64,000 nucleotides of DNA from Neolentinus lepideus HHB14362 ss-1 (taxonomy: Eukaryota > Basidiomycota > Agaricomycetes > Gloeophyllales > Gloeophyllaceae). Made by a program: the position numbers and the translations under genes. Positions 36,864-47,650 of this stretch are shown here, piece by piece. The DNA lies in assembly GCA_001632425.1 (NCBI GenBank), contig KV425555.1, positions 392,795 to 456,794 of the forward strand. The letters run 5' to 3'. Positions within the stretch are counted from its first letter, which is position 1, and each line of letters opens with the position of its first letter. The notes under the pieces were generated by a model. That model made no database searches and was not told the DNA's origin. It was given only the letters and a program-made list of their open reading frames with translations.

Positions 36864-38910
36864 ATGGCCCATTTGCTTCCGTCGGGGTACAACACGTCCT
36901 ACTCCAACAGCGAACATGCCCATTACGCTGCCGACTACTCCGACGCACACGAGACGCGTCCTTCGTACACCGACAATTATTACTACCCTCAGAATCAGCC
37001 AGCATACGACTTTGTTGGCCATTGGCAGCACCCGCCAGCCGTCCCTGACCAATACACCGTCAGTGTTTCAAGTTTTAACCGTGACAAAATTCTGAGCCCC
37101 TTCCAGGCCGACCAGGAATTAGTCGACCGTTACTTGGAACCAGCCGCCCTCCATTCCCCGAGCACCACCGCTTCGTCAGCTACATTACAAATCCAAGGTG
37201 CTGGCGAGCAATATACGCAGGCTGGCTATGCGGAGAACGGATTCGGAGGACACGTCGCGTCTTCCTCATCCATCTCCTGTTGGGACGGTCAACATCAATC
37301 GTACAGTCAGGGCAACCCACACCAGAATACCGATTGCGACCCGACCCATTATCCCAACCATTCCACCAACTCTCAGTCTCCCATCTACGGTCCTGCGCCC
37401 TACCCCTACCCTGTTGCCCAAGGCTACGGCTTCGAATCGAATGACCTTTCCAGTGCTATAAGCACAGACCGCTCCGGTGATGCGACTTCTCCTCAACCGG
37501 TCGATCAACACGACTGGGGGAACCTGAGTGGAAGTGGTCAAATTGAGCCGCGCTTGGACTTCGGGCCTTTTCAGGCACCGAAGCGTGAGCCCTCCAGCAC
37601 GGTGAGTGACCACTTCTTCCTCGCAGTTCACGCAGCCTGCTGACCGTCACCGGTTGGCGGTAGGTCCAAACACCGGCGTCTGCTAGGAATCAGGACTACC
37701 GACCCCTTGTTCCCCCTACATCACATTTCTCACCATCGTCTTCAACTCTTCCGTTTGGTTTTGTTCAAAGCCAGCCACACGCCGAAACCCACCCTGAGAT
37801 GGTGCAGCCATCATTCTTCGTCCCTTCGCATCATCGGCGTCTTGAACAGTTCAAGGATCACCAGCGGAACAGGCGCGCAGGTAGGGCTGCGCCGTCCCCG
37901 TATTACTGTCCGACTGAAGACTCCCACCGCCATCACCACGGCACCGAATGCTCGTGTACCCCGCTCATGGATCACCTTCCGCTCCCTGATGAGGCCATGC
38001 AGCAGGGATCACCGTACCAAGACGAGACAGCGCAGTACGCTGCCATGTCCCCCATGTCCCCTGATCCCCCTGTTGTCTTCTCTCAGCCTGGACCTGCTGT
38101 CATTAACAACCTTGGCATCGCGCAGCTCGAACAAGCACGGGCAGAAAATTGCCGGAAGCATGATCAGCATGTGAACGGGGAACGGACATACCTACCTGAC
38201 AGGCCCGACCTGCCCCCAGCGCCACTAGATGAGTGGGCGCGTGCGCTGCCTACGAAGGCACGCCCCCATCCACTTGTGTTCTCCGACGATGGGTTCCACC
38301 CACTTGTCAAGCCCGAGCCGCAGGAACACGCAATGTCGGTGAGCCCGTCGCCGGTGGATAACAACACCGGTATGAAGGCAGAGTCGCCGACCGCTGGCGC
38401 GGTTCCGAAGCCTGCGTCGACCACGACGAAGAAGGTGTGCGAGAAGAAGCCCGTGCTTGCTTGCCTGTTCTGCCGCGGGCGCAAGATTGCATGCGGGCCG
38501 CCCCTGCCCGGGAGCAAGGACAAGACTTGCAAGTGAGTGTCTCGTCGCGCTCGCCTGTGCTTTAGTACTTGTTAGTGGCGCCGTATATGGCGTTCCATTT
38601 CTTATTCATCCTTGCCTCGCGCTTTTGTTATCACTTCCATCTCTCCTGACGCTATCCTCGTTGCTGCTGTTTACTGATATCGATTCTCCGCTGTAGCCAA
38701 TGCGCTCGGCGCCACCTCAAATGTGTTTATCCGACAGAGTCTCGCCGCGGACAGCGCAAGCGCGTTCCGAAGGTCCCCGTAGAGGACGACGTCACCGGTG
38801 CACCTGTTCCTCCCAGCATCGTGTCCTCGGGCACTCAGGGAGTGGGCAGCTCGAGCACTAAGGGTAATCGGAAGAGCCGGCAGTCCGATCGACATGGTGG
38901 GGGTACCTGA
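36864..38910 (+). CDS. Zn2Cys6 transcription factor with C-terminal DNA-binding domain
   Basis: Three exons (36864-37601, 37664-38532, 38697-38910) encode a protein of 606 residues. The first ~500 residues are low-complexity, rich in Ser, Pro, Tyr, Gln, His and Asn (SGYNTSYSNSEHAHYAADYS). Near residues 530-570 a Zn2Cys6 binuclear cluster has spacing C-X2-C-X6-C-X11-C-X2-C-X6-C. It starts CLFCRGRKIAC and ends CNQCARRHLKC, and the second intron splits it between the fourth and fifth cysteines. A short basic tail (ESRRGQRKRVPK) follows, and no fungal-specific regulatory domain is seen. Such factors bind CGG-type sites in the nucleus. Target genes cannot be told from this sequence. Confidence 0.86.
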
Positions 38911-39296
38911 TCGCGCGAGGGCGGAATATGTCATGCATATCTCCGTCCTCGTCGTACCCGAGTCGTGCAGTATCCTCGTTTTGTGTGCTTCTATCTTGTT
39001 GTTTCTAGTACTTGTTCCTCCCCAGCGCAATACACTCTCTTAATTAAGGTTTATTGTTGATATCCATTTCCTTTTACTCTTCGGTCGCTTTCATAGTAGT
39101 ATGGTGATTCACGATCAAGGCTTATGCCTATGCCTCATGCCAATATGCTCCGTTAATGTCATCAATGGACCCGGGGACTTAGCAAAATCAGAGTCAGTGC
39201 ACAAGGGTGTCAGGCAACGGTTAGTAGCATATATCAGTCAAGCTAACTATACAAGAGACTGCATTATCTGCGACTGAAACGAAACGTATGCAGCCA
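38911..39296. other. Intergenic region between convergent genes
   Basis: Shared 3' region of the Zn2Cys6 gene and API5. Nothing further was recognised. Confidence 0.4.
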
Positions 39297-41600
39297 TTAC
39301 ACTCCTTTTCCTTTCTTCTTCTTCCTTCTACTCCCGAAATCTCCTTCGATCCTTCCCGCCAATGCATCACTGCTACCAGACAATCTGTCCAGTAATGACG
39401 TCCGCGCGTTAGACGTTTCTTCATCATTCCTCTGATTTGTCGCCTTCGCTGCTCCCTTAATACTATAGCCGCCAACAGGGGCTTTGTTGAGTTCCGGGGA
39501 AGGTAGACGTTGCTCCTCACGCCCTCTACCCCGAATTTGCAACTCTGGCTTCGGCGGTAAACCAAGTACTGGGGGTGTCATGGAGCCATTCAAGCGACTC
39601 AGCAGAGACGGCGTTGTCGGTCGACTGCCATTAGCACTATCCATCCTCGTCTTCTTGTTCAAATACGACGACGTTTCACCTGCACGGGATTCGCCATTGG
39701 GGGTGGATAGAGTTTTGCGCATTGCCTCCGCCGCACGACTGCTGGTGCCACCAGTCTGGCGCTGTATTAATGGCGCTACTGGGGCCGGTCGCGGAGGTAA
39801 ACTGTCGTCTCGCTGATCAATCTTCCTCTTCAGGGTGGCGGGCGTGCTGTTGTCCGTGCTGCCTTTACCTTCTAGGACATTAGTATTGGACGCTGACTGA
39901 GCCAAAGGCGGCTTGGCTGCTGTGGATAGTAACGACTGCTCAAAGAGAGAAGAGAAACGTGTCGGATAAATGTAGGGAGAATCAAAGACGGCCCATTGCG
40001 AACCCTTATAAGGTCTTGAATCACTTGACTGTGTTCTGATCTATTCTCTTGAAATTGTGCCGCGCCCAGGATTTTGCGAAGCGCGGCGGCCATGGGAATC
40101 GGTGGAGACCATGCATTTTCTCGATGACGCTAGCGCCAAAGACCGTTAGTGTTCGACAAAATCATAGGAACAGTATGTATACCTGGAGGGCAGCTAGTAA
40201 AAGCTTCCGACAGTCGTCCCACGCATCAGCTCCTCGTGACATCGACTCCGCAAGCCACTGCTCAGGAGTTAGGCAAGTTACAGCTGACGCTGGAAAACAC
40301 GTGCCTCAAAAGGAACCACAGACGCATCGACAGCTTGATTATGAACCGAAAGAAGCTCCTCGGATAACGCATGGTTAAAGTTTTTGACATCAGAGGTGAC
40401 TACCTCCAAAGCTTCGGCCAAGCTGTGGATGACTATCAACTGCGTCTCCTGATCTAACCTCGAGAATGCCATCCTGTTAATCAGAGTAGAGCAGAAGAAG
40501 CGAACGATATGAAGAGGATGCCCAGCGCGCCGCTCGAGAGAAACGAGAGCAGCCAGAGCAAGATAAGGTCTTGTCGACGGCAAGGATAATGGGTGTGCAG
40601 CTGGTCGCAAGTCCTGTGCAAGAGTCGACCGTGCTCGCGCGAGGATGGTTTGAAGGAGTTTGTCTCCTCGAGAGGAGTATGAACGGTAGGAAGGCAGTGC
40701 CAGCAGAATATTACGGACAATAAGATCAACGTCCGAATAAGGTAGTTTCGCAATCGCCTGCAACATTAACAGGTTAGCAAACAGGACTGGCAACGGCGAT
40801 ATGGATCGTACCTGAGAGAGACCGTCGGCGAGGATGCCTTCACAATGGACATCCGATACATGTCGCTCAAGTATGGATCGCCTAGCTTCACCTGTGATAA
40901 AAGCTAGGACTAATGATCGCAAGCGTTCACGGATTGCTTTCTCTTCCTCATCCATTGGTTCATCATGTGGCGTAATCTGATCGCAGAGTACACCGAGCGT
41001 GACTTGGGGGTCCATGTCGAGATGCTCCAAGAGGGCTTTTTTCACGACGACTACCTCAGCAGGCTCGTCTTTGACGTTGGCCAGATCAGTGCCGGACCCA
41101 CCCATACCAAGGGCGAGAGAACCTCGACGGGCGATTTAACTTACCGCTTTGTAGCAACTGTACCAGGACATCAGCGTTCCTCTTGATCCATTGGCGTTGC
41201 ATCCTCGACACTTGCACAATAGCATGGTATCCCTCTATTCGTATCTGCAGAGCGGTCGGTCTCTGATAAACATAATAGGGATGAGGAGTCAAACCTTCGA
41301 TATTGGATCCTCGCACAAGTCGTACACGGCGTTGATCGCGTCATCCTCCAAGTCCGGGAAATCCGCGATATAAGTCTTGATGTTGGACGCAACTAAGCTT
41401 TTGACAGACGGCGAAGGCGAGTGTGCGAGCTCGATGAGTTTTCGCAGTGTTTCTCTTCGCTACGGAAGCTTTCAAGCCATTGCCCCAACCTCAATGCAGC
41501 TGATAAAACGCACCAGATTTCCAGACCTATCAGCATGCCTGTCCGCTCGACGCAGCATCTCCCTAATCTCTTTCTCTTGTTCAAGCTGGTTTCTATCCAT
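39297..41600 (-). CDS. API5: API5 (apoptosis inhibitor 5) family HEAT-like protein
   Basis: Member of the API5/AAC-11 family, nuclear helical-repeat proteins that block apoptosis in animals; the fungal role is not well defined. The start MDRNQLEQEKEIREMLRRAD and the next exon (LRKLIELAHSPSPSVKSLVA, SNIKTYIADFPDLEDDAINA) match the family. The later block VQVSRMQRQWIKRNADVLVQ leads to VKKALLEHLDMDPQVTLGVL and RERLRSLVLAFITGEARRSI. A region with EKMHGLHRFPWPPRFAKSW follows. The last exon is a ~200-residue low-complexity tail with GGYSIKGAA and SLLDRLSG motifs, ending in a poly-basic cluster (RRKKKKGKGV) that looks like a nuclear signal. Six or more short introns are present. The exon joins between about 40170 and 40330 are the least certain part. 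Confidence 0.82.
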
Positions 41601-42112
41601 GTTGAATACTCGTTTGTGTTCCGTGGATTCAAACAGAAGGATAAAGCATAGAGTCGACCTCAGTGATTAGCGTAGGAGAGGCAGCTTGTAGAAAGCGCCA
41701 GCACGGCTGAATCTTCGATCGCAGAATGCGAGTCCACAGAACTTGAAATCGGGAAGACACCGGTAGGTGATGAGTTGCGGCAGGCAAGTTGAGTGGCAAA
41801 CGCCGCGTTGATGGTGTCGAAATAAATTGACCTAGTTTGGAAATACACCTACAAATAGTTTGCACTGCGAAAATATCAATATCCCACGGCGACGGTGCAG
41901 GGATGTACGGTGCACCGGCTGCATCATGAACATCCCTCAAAGATGTCTTATGATGGAACTTGAACGCGCGAGAGCTGATAAGATTATTGTACATACAAGC
42001 AGTTCCGCGTTGGGCTGGTCGCCGTGGCGTACAGAGCTTGGGAGAAGCCAACGAAAGTTGAGAACAGATACCAAAAGAGAAAAGAGGAGTACAAAGGAGA
42101 CAGGCAAACATT
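41601..42112. other. Intergenic region upstream of API5
   Basis: Lies between the stop of the Rieske oxygenase gene and the start of API5, both on the minus strand. A minus-strand open frame of 184 codons (41629-42183) runs through it and into the oxygenase gene in another frame; no family resemblance was seen. Confidence 0.4.
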
Positions 42113-43670
42113 CTACCACTCCAAATCCCTGCTACCGCCGCACCGACCGCTCTCCAAGGCCTTGCATACTTCATCCTCTGCACTATCCCTCGGTCCGGAG
42201 GACGCGGGGCTGATCTCCTTACCAGCTGCTTTCTCCATTTCGTGATGTTGAAGGACCTTCTCCCTCACCATGTCCTGGTAGTAGATCACACCGTTCTCCT
42301 TCTCAGGATGGAGGACGCCCGACGTGTAGACGCCGGCTCGAAGATTTCGCTGCGTGGCCTGACAGAGGTCGAAATCCTCTTGCTCGACTAGAGGTGCGAT
42401 GTTTGAACGTGACTTGAAATAAGAGCAATCGTCTTCTCGTACCTTGCTTCAAGAAATCTATGAACTCGAGCATCTCCTGCTCATCAATGCCCTTCTTCTG
42501 GTAAATATCGTACTCGAGAATGGTCTTCGTCGCGGAGACAGGGACGACCCGAAGGGTATACCACGCCGGGGAATAGCAGTTGATACCACTATTCGGGAAC
42601 GCGTAGACCCACAGACCATCGAATTCACCGGCGACGTTCTTCGCCTTCTCCAAAGCCTCCTGTTCAGCGACCTTCTCGGCGAAGATGAATGAACCGAGCC
42701 ACTCGGTGATGGACCCGCTGCGCTGACGTTCACCCCCAGGACGCTTGGGTGGAGGCACCACTCGCGCAGGGCGTTGGTCAGCAAAGTGACGGCAGTAGTT
42801 GGAGCGGGGCACAACTTTGTAGGTAGGGATGGCAAAAGCTTTAGAGAGTCCCGGGTGCGCTATTTGAATACGTACAGTGAACGAGTCTCCCAGAGCAAAG
42901 ACGCGAATATTGACACATACCGGTTGGGCAATGATAACACTCCTGGTAGCCGTCCATCAAAGCCTTCCAGTTGAAGTCGCCGTGGAGTTCATACGATTCA
43001 CGGTATTCGTAGTCAGAGAATTCGAATTCCTTCATCTCTTCCTCGAACCCTCTGAATACCTCGTTGAAAGCAGGAGGTTCCGGCGAAGCAGTGAAGTTCA
43101 CAAAGACAAGACCAGTCGCTGTGACATGGGTGTGGACGGGGAACAAGCCGTTCGCAGACTTATCGAAGCCAGGAACGTTGTCGAACTGAGGTGCCTTCCG
43201 CAGCGCTCCGCGAGTGTCGTAGCACCAGCCGTGATAGCCACAAGATAGGACGCCGGACATACCGACGTTACCTTCCTTCTTCTTCGCGACGGGGTACGCA
43301 CGATGACGACAGGCATTATGGAAGGCTCGCAAGACTGGCTTCTGAAGCTCTTGTCCGGGCGCTGCCTTCTCGCGAATAACGAAGAAAGGATAACCGGCGA
43401 TCTCGAAAGAAGAGTAGGTGCCCTCCTTCTCGAAGCGTGAGGCATGGGTCACGAAGAGCCAAGACTAGACGTAGTGTCACTAAAAAAAGGATCCGATATT
43501 ACCAGAATGACTTTTACCTGAGAGAAGATAGCTCTTCGCTCCAATTCATAGAGCCGCTCCGAGGACCACCAGGAGCTGGGAAGGGTGTTCGTGTTAGACC
43601 GTACCTGGACGGTCGGGACGTCCTTCGGACCTGTAGGTACGTCAACGGGAGCAAGCGGGCTGGCAAGCAT
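42113..43670 (-). CDS. Rieske [2Fe-2S] aromatic-ring/choline-monooxygenase-like oxygenase
   Basis: Non-haem iron oxygenase alpha subunit of the fungal choline-monooxygenase-like group. The N-terminus contains LPSSWWSSERLYELERRAIF. The Rieske cluster ligands are visible in ACRHRAYPV (Cys, His) and LSCGYHGWCYD (Cys, His). The catalytic part has FNWKALMDGYQECYHCPTGM, with the His and upstream Asp/Glu expected to bind the mononuclear iron. INCYSPAWYTLRVVPVSATK and EYDIYQKKGIDEQEMLEFI follow, ending EDFDLCQATQRNLRAGVYTS and a short tail. Three or four introns are present; about 460 residues are encoded. No reductase or dehydrogenase partner gene lies next to it, so the true substrate, choline or another amine, remains open. 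Confidence 0.87.
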
Positions 43671-44540
43671 GGCTCTTGTTTTTGGCTATAGGGAAGACTG
43701 AGTGGCTCACATATGTTCAGGCATATATAGCACTTCGAGAGGAGAGACTTTGCTTCGAATAGGGGTAGTTGGAATTCTTCGTTCCGTGTAGGCGAGCGAA
43801 GCCGACGTTATCACCGCTCGAAAGATAGAGGCCGATATCCCATTGCTCGCACACGATGAATTGTTTTTGAATGCCCAGCCAATGGTGTTGAGGAACCGAT
43901 TTTGAGAAGAGGGCATGCGATGATATCACGGGGCAAGGACGAGATAGTACAGCAGATAAGGTGATAGGTCAATGTTCCTCGCACGGAGTCTCATGGGGGC
44001 CTTGAACCAATACTGTCCCGGACCCGCTGTTGAAGCTGGAAATAAGACCGATGATCTCGACCCGACTCGTCATGCGATGCTTAGACAGCCATTTCAAGTC
44101 GCTGTAGGTGGCAGACCATCTCATACCGGGCTAGATATGGCAAGGATGCGATATCTATCTCGGGATGAGACAGCTTATGCATTATCAAACGTAGGCGAGC
44201 CCCGTTAATGTTCCGCTTGGACAGGCGGGCTGAGGCAGCGCTAGCGCTAGCAAGCCCAGCTGTGGAGGCGGCACGTTGAGAGAACTGGGGTAGAATTCGT
44301 GGACGTCGTTGCCCCGGGTTCATGGTGTCTCTGATAACAAACATGTATGCTCTGCTGCACCTGCACTACTTGTTCAACACAGAATGCCGAAAGCGATCGA
44401 GTCTCCTCTAGAACTCAAGGCAAGCCTTGTGAGACATTGAACCTGAAATATGTAGCTGGTAATGTGGGGAAATACGTAAATAGACGCCACCGAACAACCG
44501 CTTGTTTGGCCTTACGCACTACTTCAACGTCAACTCTGGC
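43671..44540. other. Intergenic region, nothing firmly supported
   Basis: Divergent spacer between the Rieske gene and the acyltransferase gene. A minus-strand open frame of about 80 codons (44081-44320) with an Arg/Ala/Ser-rich start (FSQRAASTAGLASASAASA) resembles a mitochondrial presequence but has no partner exon or motif. Confidence 0.35.
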
Positions 44541-46971
44541 ATGCGCAACTTCTGGATCCTACACCGGGTGCTCGTTCGTATTGCAGGATGGGCCGTCGTG
44601 TCGTTCTTCAGCCAGATTCGTGTGGTGGGAGGAGAGAATGTCCCTGAGCATGGACCACTCATCATGTACGTCTAGAGCGCCCGGCATGCGCTTGTATTTA
44701 CAGCAAACTTACTATGGATGTGAAGTGCTGCTACGCATCATAACATGATGCTGGACCCGGCTATCCTTTGTTAGTGCTCGCACTCTGGACGTCCGTAGTA
44801 TTACTCATGAACGCGACTCCCGCAATCAGCTTCGGCATTCCCCAACTGGCGGGTTCTGCACTACTGGAGCAAAGGTAAGATATTCTGGCTAACTCTGAAT
44901 GGCGCTTGACCCTGCGCCTGACTCGCGCCATTTCCCAAGCAAGTCTCTTCGCAAACCCAATTGCCAAGTGGGTCCTAGAGAGTACAGGCAACATTCCGGT
45001 AGCACGCAAGTCGAAGGACAGACAAGTCTTGCTTCGTGGCACTTTTGAGGCCCTTGGCAAGGGATATGCTGTTGCGCTCTTCCCTGAGGGCACAAGTTAT
45101 ACAGAGCCCCGGATTATGCAGATTAAGGACGGCGCGTCCTGGGCTGCGTTGGAGTACATGAAATGGGCGCTGGAGCACCCGGAGAAAGCGACCAAGGATC
45201 CTGTCGTCATTGTTCCCGCTGCCATTGTATACACGAATAAGAGCAAGTACCGTAGCAATGTAAGTTCTTCTCTCCATTGCAGTAGCACATCCTTCTCACT
45301 TCGTAACCTGGTAGGTCATAATGGAGTAGGCGTGCATGTTAACATGTTCTTTGCACGATTATTCATGGTTTCTCGCTCTAGGTTTGGTCCACCCATTACT
45401 ATAGATCCATACCGCGAACAGTTCCTGAAGGGAGACGAAGCGGAGCGGCGCGCCGCAGTCAAGCGCCTGACGCGAGACTTGGAGGCTGGTCTGATTCAAT
45501 TCACCATCAACGCTCCCGACTGGTCAGTAGTCCGTCATGTCAATGTCACGTTATCCTCATCATACCCGCAGGGATACTTTGTATGTGGCTCGCATGGCTC
45601 GTGATCTACTCTGGGAAGATGATAACGACATCAATCTCGACGATTTCGTGCCAATATCTCAAACGTAGGAGTGCCAGTGCTCCGTGCACCGGCCATTACT
45701 GACTAATACTTGTGAATCTGGTAGGGTGGTTGACCTTTTCTCAACGCCGGACGTAACACCGAACTTCAACTCTGTCAAACGGTATCTTCTCGAATACTAC
45801 TCTCTCCTCCAGTCTACCAACTTGACGAACTCGACCTTATCATCTCTTCCCCTTCCATCGACACTCGATCCTAACAACGCTAACGTCCCTTTACCATCTC
45901 GTCTCCTAACCCTCCTAACCCTTATCTTCTCCACACTGGCTGTCCTAATCCGTCTGCCGTTCTTCTTGGTACCGTTTATCGCGCATGCCCCAGCGTATGT
46001 CATGGGCAGGCTTGGTGCTAGATTGGTTGAGGACGAAGAGGAGACGCAGGCACAGAATAAGATCATATTTGGGCTGTTGTTCGTACTCATGGCGTACCCT
46101 GCGGCATTCTTTTTCCTTTGGGCGATGTTTTTGTATACACCCATTGGTGCCTTGGCGTCCGCGACCATAGTATTTCTGTTCGTGCAATATCACAACAAAA
46201 TGATTAATGGTATGGTCTACGTTTCTTTCCCCGAGGACCAATACTTACTGAGGCATTGTATCAGACAACTACGAACAGTGAGTTCCTCATTTCGAACCCA
46301 TCTAGCGTTTCTCAGTAGCTGACATTCCTACTAGCGCTAAGCGGGTAGTGGCAGCTTGGCGTGTCTTGGTCGGAGTATGGATGCCGAAGCGTTGGGATCT
46401 CTCCATTTCCGCTATATCTCAGTACACCACACCGCGCATTCCTCCCAAGAATCCGTGGATAGACAGGCCCGAGAAGTCAAACTCAGAGTCGCCTGCTCAA
46501 GAACCACAGGCGAAGAATGTTTCTGGAGTCGCTGCAGAGCCTCCGGTTAAATCCCGCCGCCGCCGGCCTCCCTCACGTCGCCTTATCCGGCATGTCTTGC
46601 GTGCTCGGGTGCAGGCTGCGCGGGCGCTCGCCTCGTTCTTCGAGCACCTGGAGAAAGGCGCCGACGCAGAGGGAAAGTGGGTTCGGGCCTCCGTTCACTT
46701 AGCGCGTCAGTTTGGTGGGCACATAGACAAGGACGAGGCAGGGAACGAGATCGATGGTGGAGTTTCGTCTTACTGCGGCCCTACCGGATGGAGGTCTGCT
46801 AGAGAGGTTGTGGCGTTCCTAAGGAGGAAGGGCGCGAAGATCGCGGGCTTGGAAAGGAAGGTGGAGGGAGAGTGGGCGGCAACCACCAGTGGCGAACTTA
46901 GTCCTACTGAGGAGAGTGATGCACCACAGGAGGAGGTCACCTGGATTCCAGCGAAGCATCCCGCGGATTGA
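44541..46971 (+). CDS. GPT2: Glycerol-3-phosphate / DHAP acyltransferase (GPT2/SCT1 type)
   Basis: ER-membrane sn-1 acyltransferase, the first step of phosphatidate and triacylglycerol synthesis. The start MRNFWILHRVLVRIAGWAVV is followed by GGENVPEHGPLI. The acyltransferase motif HX4D appears as THHNMMLDPAIL, split from the preceding exon. Further blocks are LFANPIAKWVLESTGNIPVA, LFPEGTSYTEPRI and VPAAIVYTNKSKYRS. Two strongly hydrophobic stretches (LLTLIFSTLAVLIRLPFFLV and LLFVLMAYPAAFFFLWAMFL) form the usual membrane region. RVVAAWRVLVGVWMPKRWDL follows, then an Arg/Pro-rich cytosolic tail. Six or seven short introns are present, and about 680 residues are encoded. The order matches yeast Gpt2/Sct1. 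Confidence 0.9.
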
Positions 46972-47650
46972 TTTATGGCAGAAATGGACGCAGCGGGGGG
47001 GGTGGCGTTCATGATCATTTCCGGAGATATCTAGTTAAGTATGCTCAGCGTAATCTTTGATGCTATACTAATCTACTGTACTTGTTTACTGACTGGTTGA
47101 TACACTTTCGATCGTGTTTCACCTTTCCGTTCTCGATCCTGACCGGTGACCGATGGTGTTACGATGCCCGTTATTAGAGTTCATATCGAGTTATCTTGAC
47201 TCCGTTCCGCTGCACACAGTATTGTAATTCTTGATATAGTCAATGTCATAGACATAACAAAGTCGAGAGTGCTTGGCTAGTGAGACATTTGCAACGTTGC
47301 AGGAACAGAGTAACAGACATGCCTTTTAGGTAAGGTACCCGAAGCTATGTATTGACGGCGTGCCACTTCAGTTCAACCTTTCGCTATCCGTCTTGTCAGC
47401 GCCCCCTTCCACTGCCTCGGGAACGCTTGAACTAATCTCCTCGTTTCTTTGAACCTCGAAGTTCGCTATTTGAACACCGTTCGCAATTCTCTGTGCTAGC
47501 ATCATCGCAAGATCTCGGCACTCTGTGTCGCGATTATATCAAAGGTAGGATATTTAGATTGCCGATTAGCACACAATTCAAGACGACTTCGCGCTTTCGC
47601 AGACCACGAAGTACCTTATACCATTTATTCTGTCACATCTTCCCATCACC
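46972..47650. other. Intergenic region, nothing recognised
   Basis: 3' region of the acyltransferase gene and promoter of the checkpoint kinase gene. Short open frames only. Confidence 0.4.

Noticed and set aside
41629..42183. Minus-strand open frame of 184 codons between API5 and the Rieske gene.
   Set aside because: It overlaps the end of the Rieske coding sequence in another frame and shows no family resemblance; API5 has a clear start at 41600.
44081..44344. Minus-strand frame with an Ala/Ser/Arg-rich start like a mitochondrial presequence.
   Set aside because: Only about 80 codons after the likely ATG, no motif, no partner exon, and contains a simple GCTAGC-type repeat that explains the Ala/Ser run.
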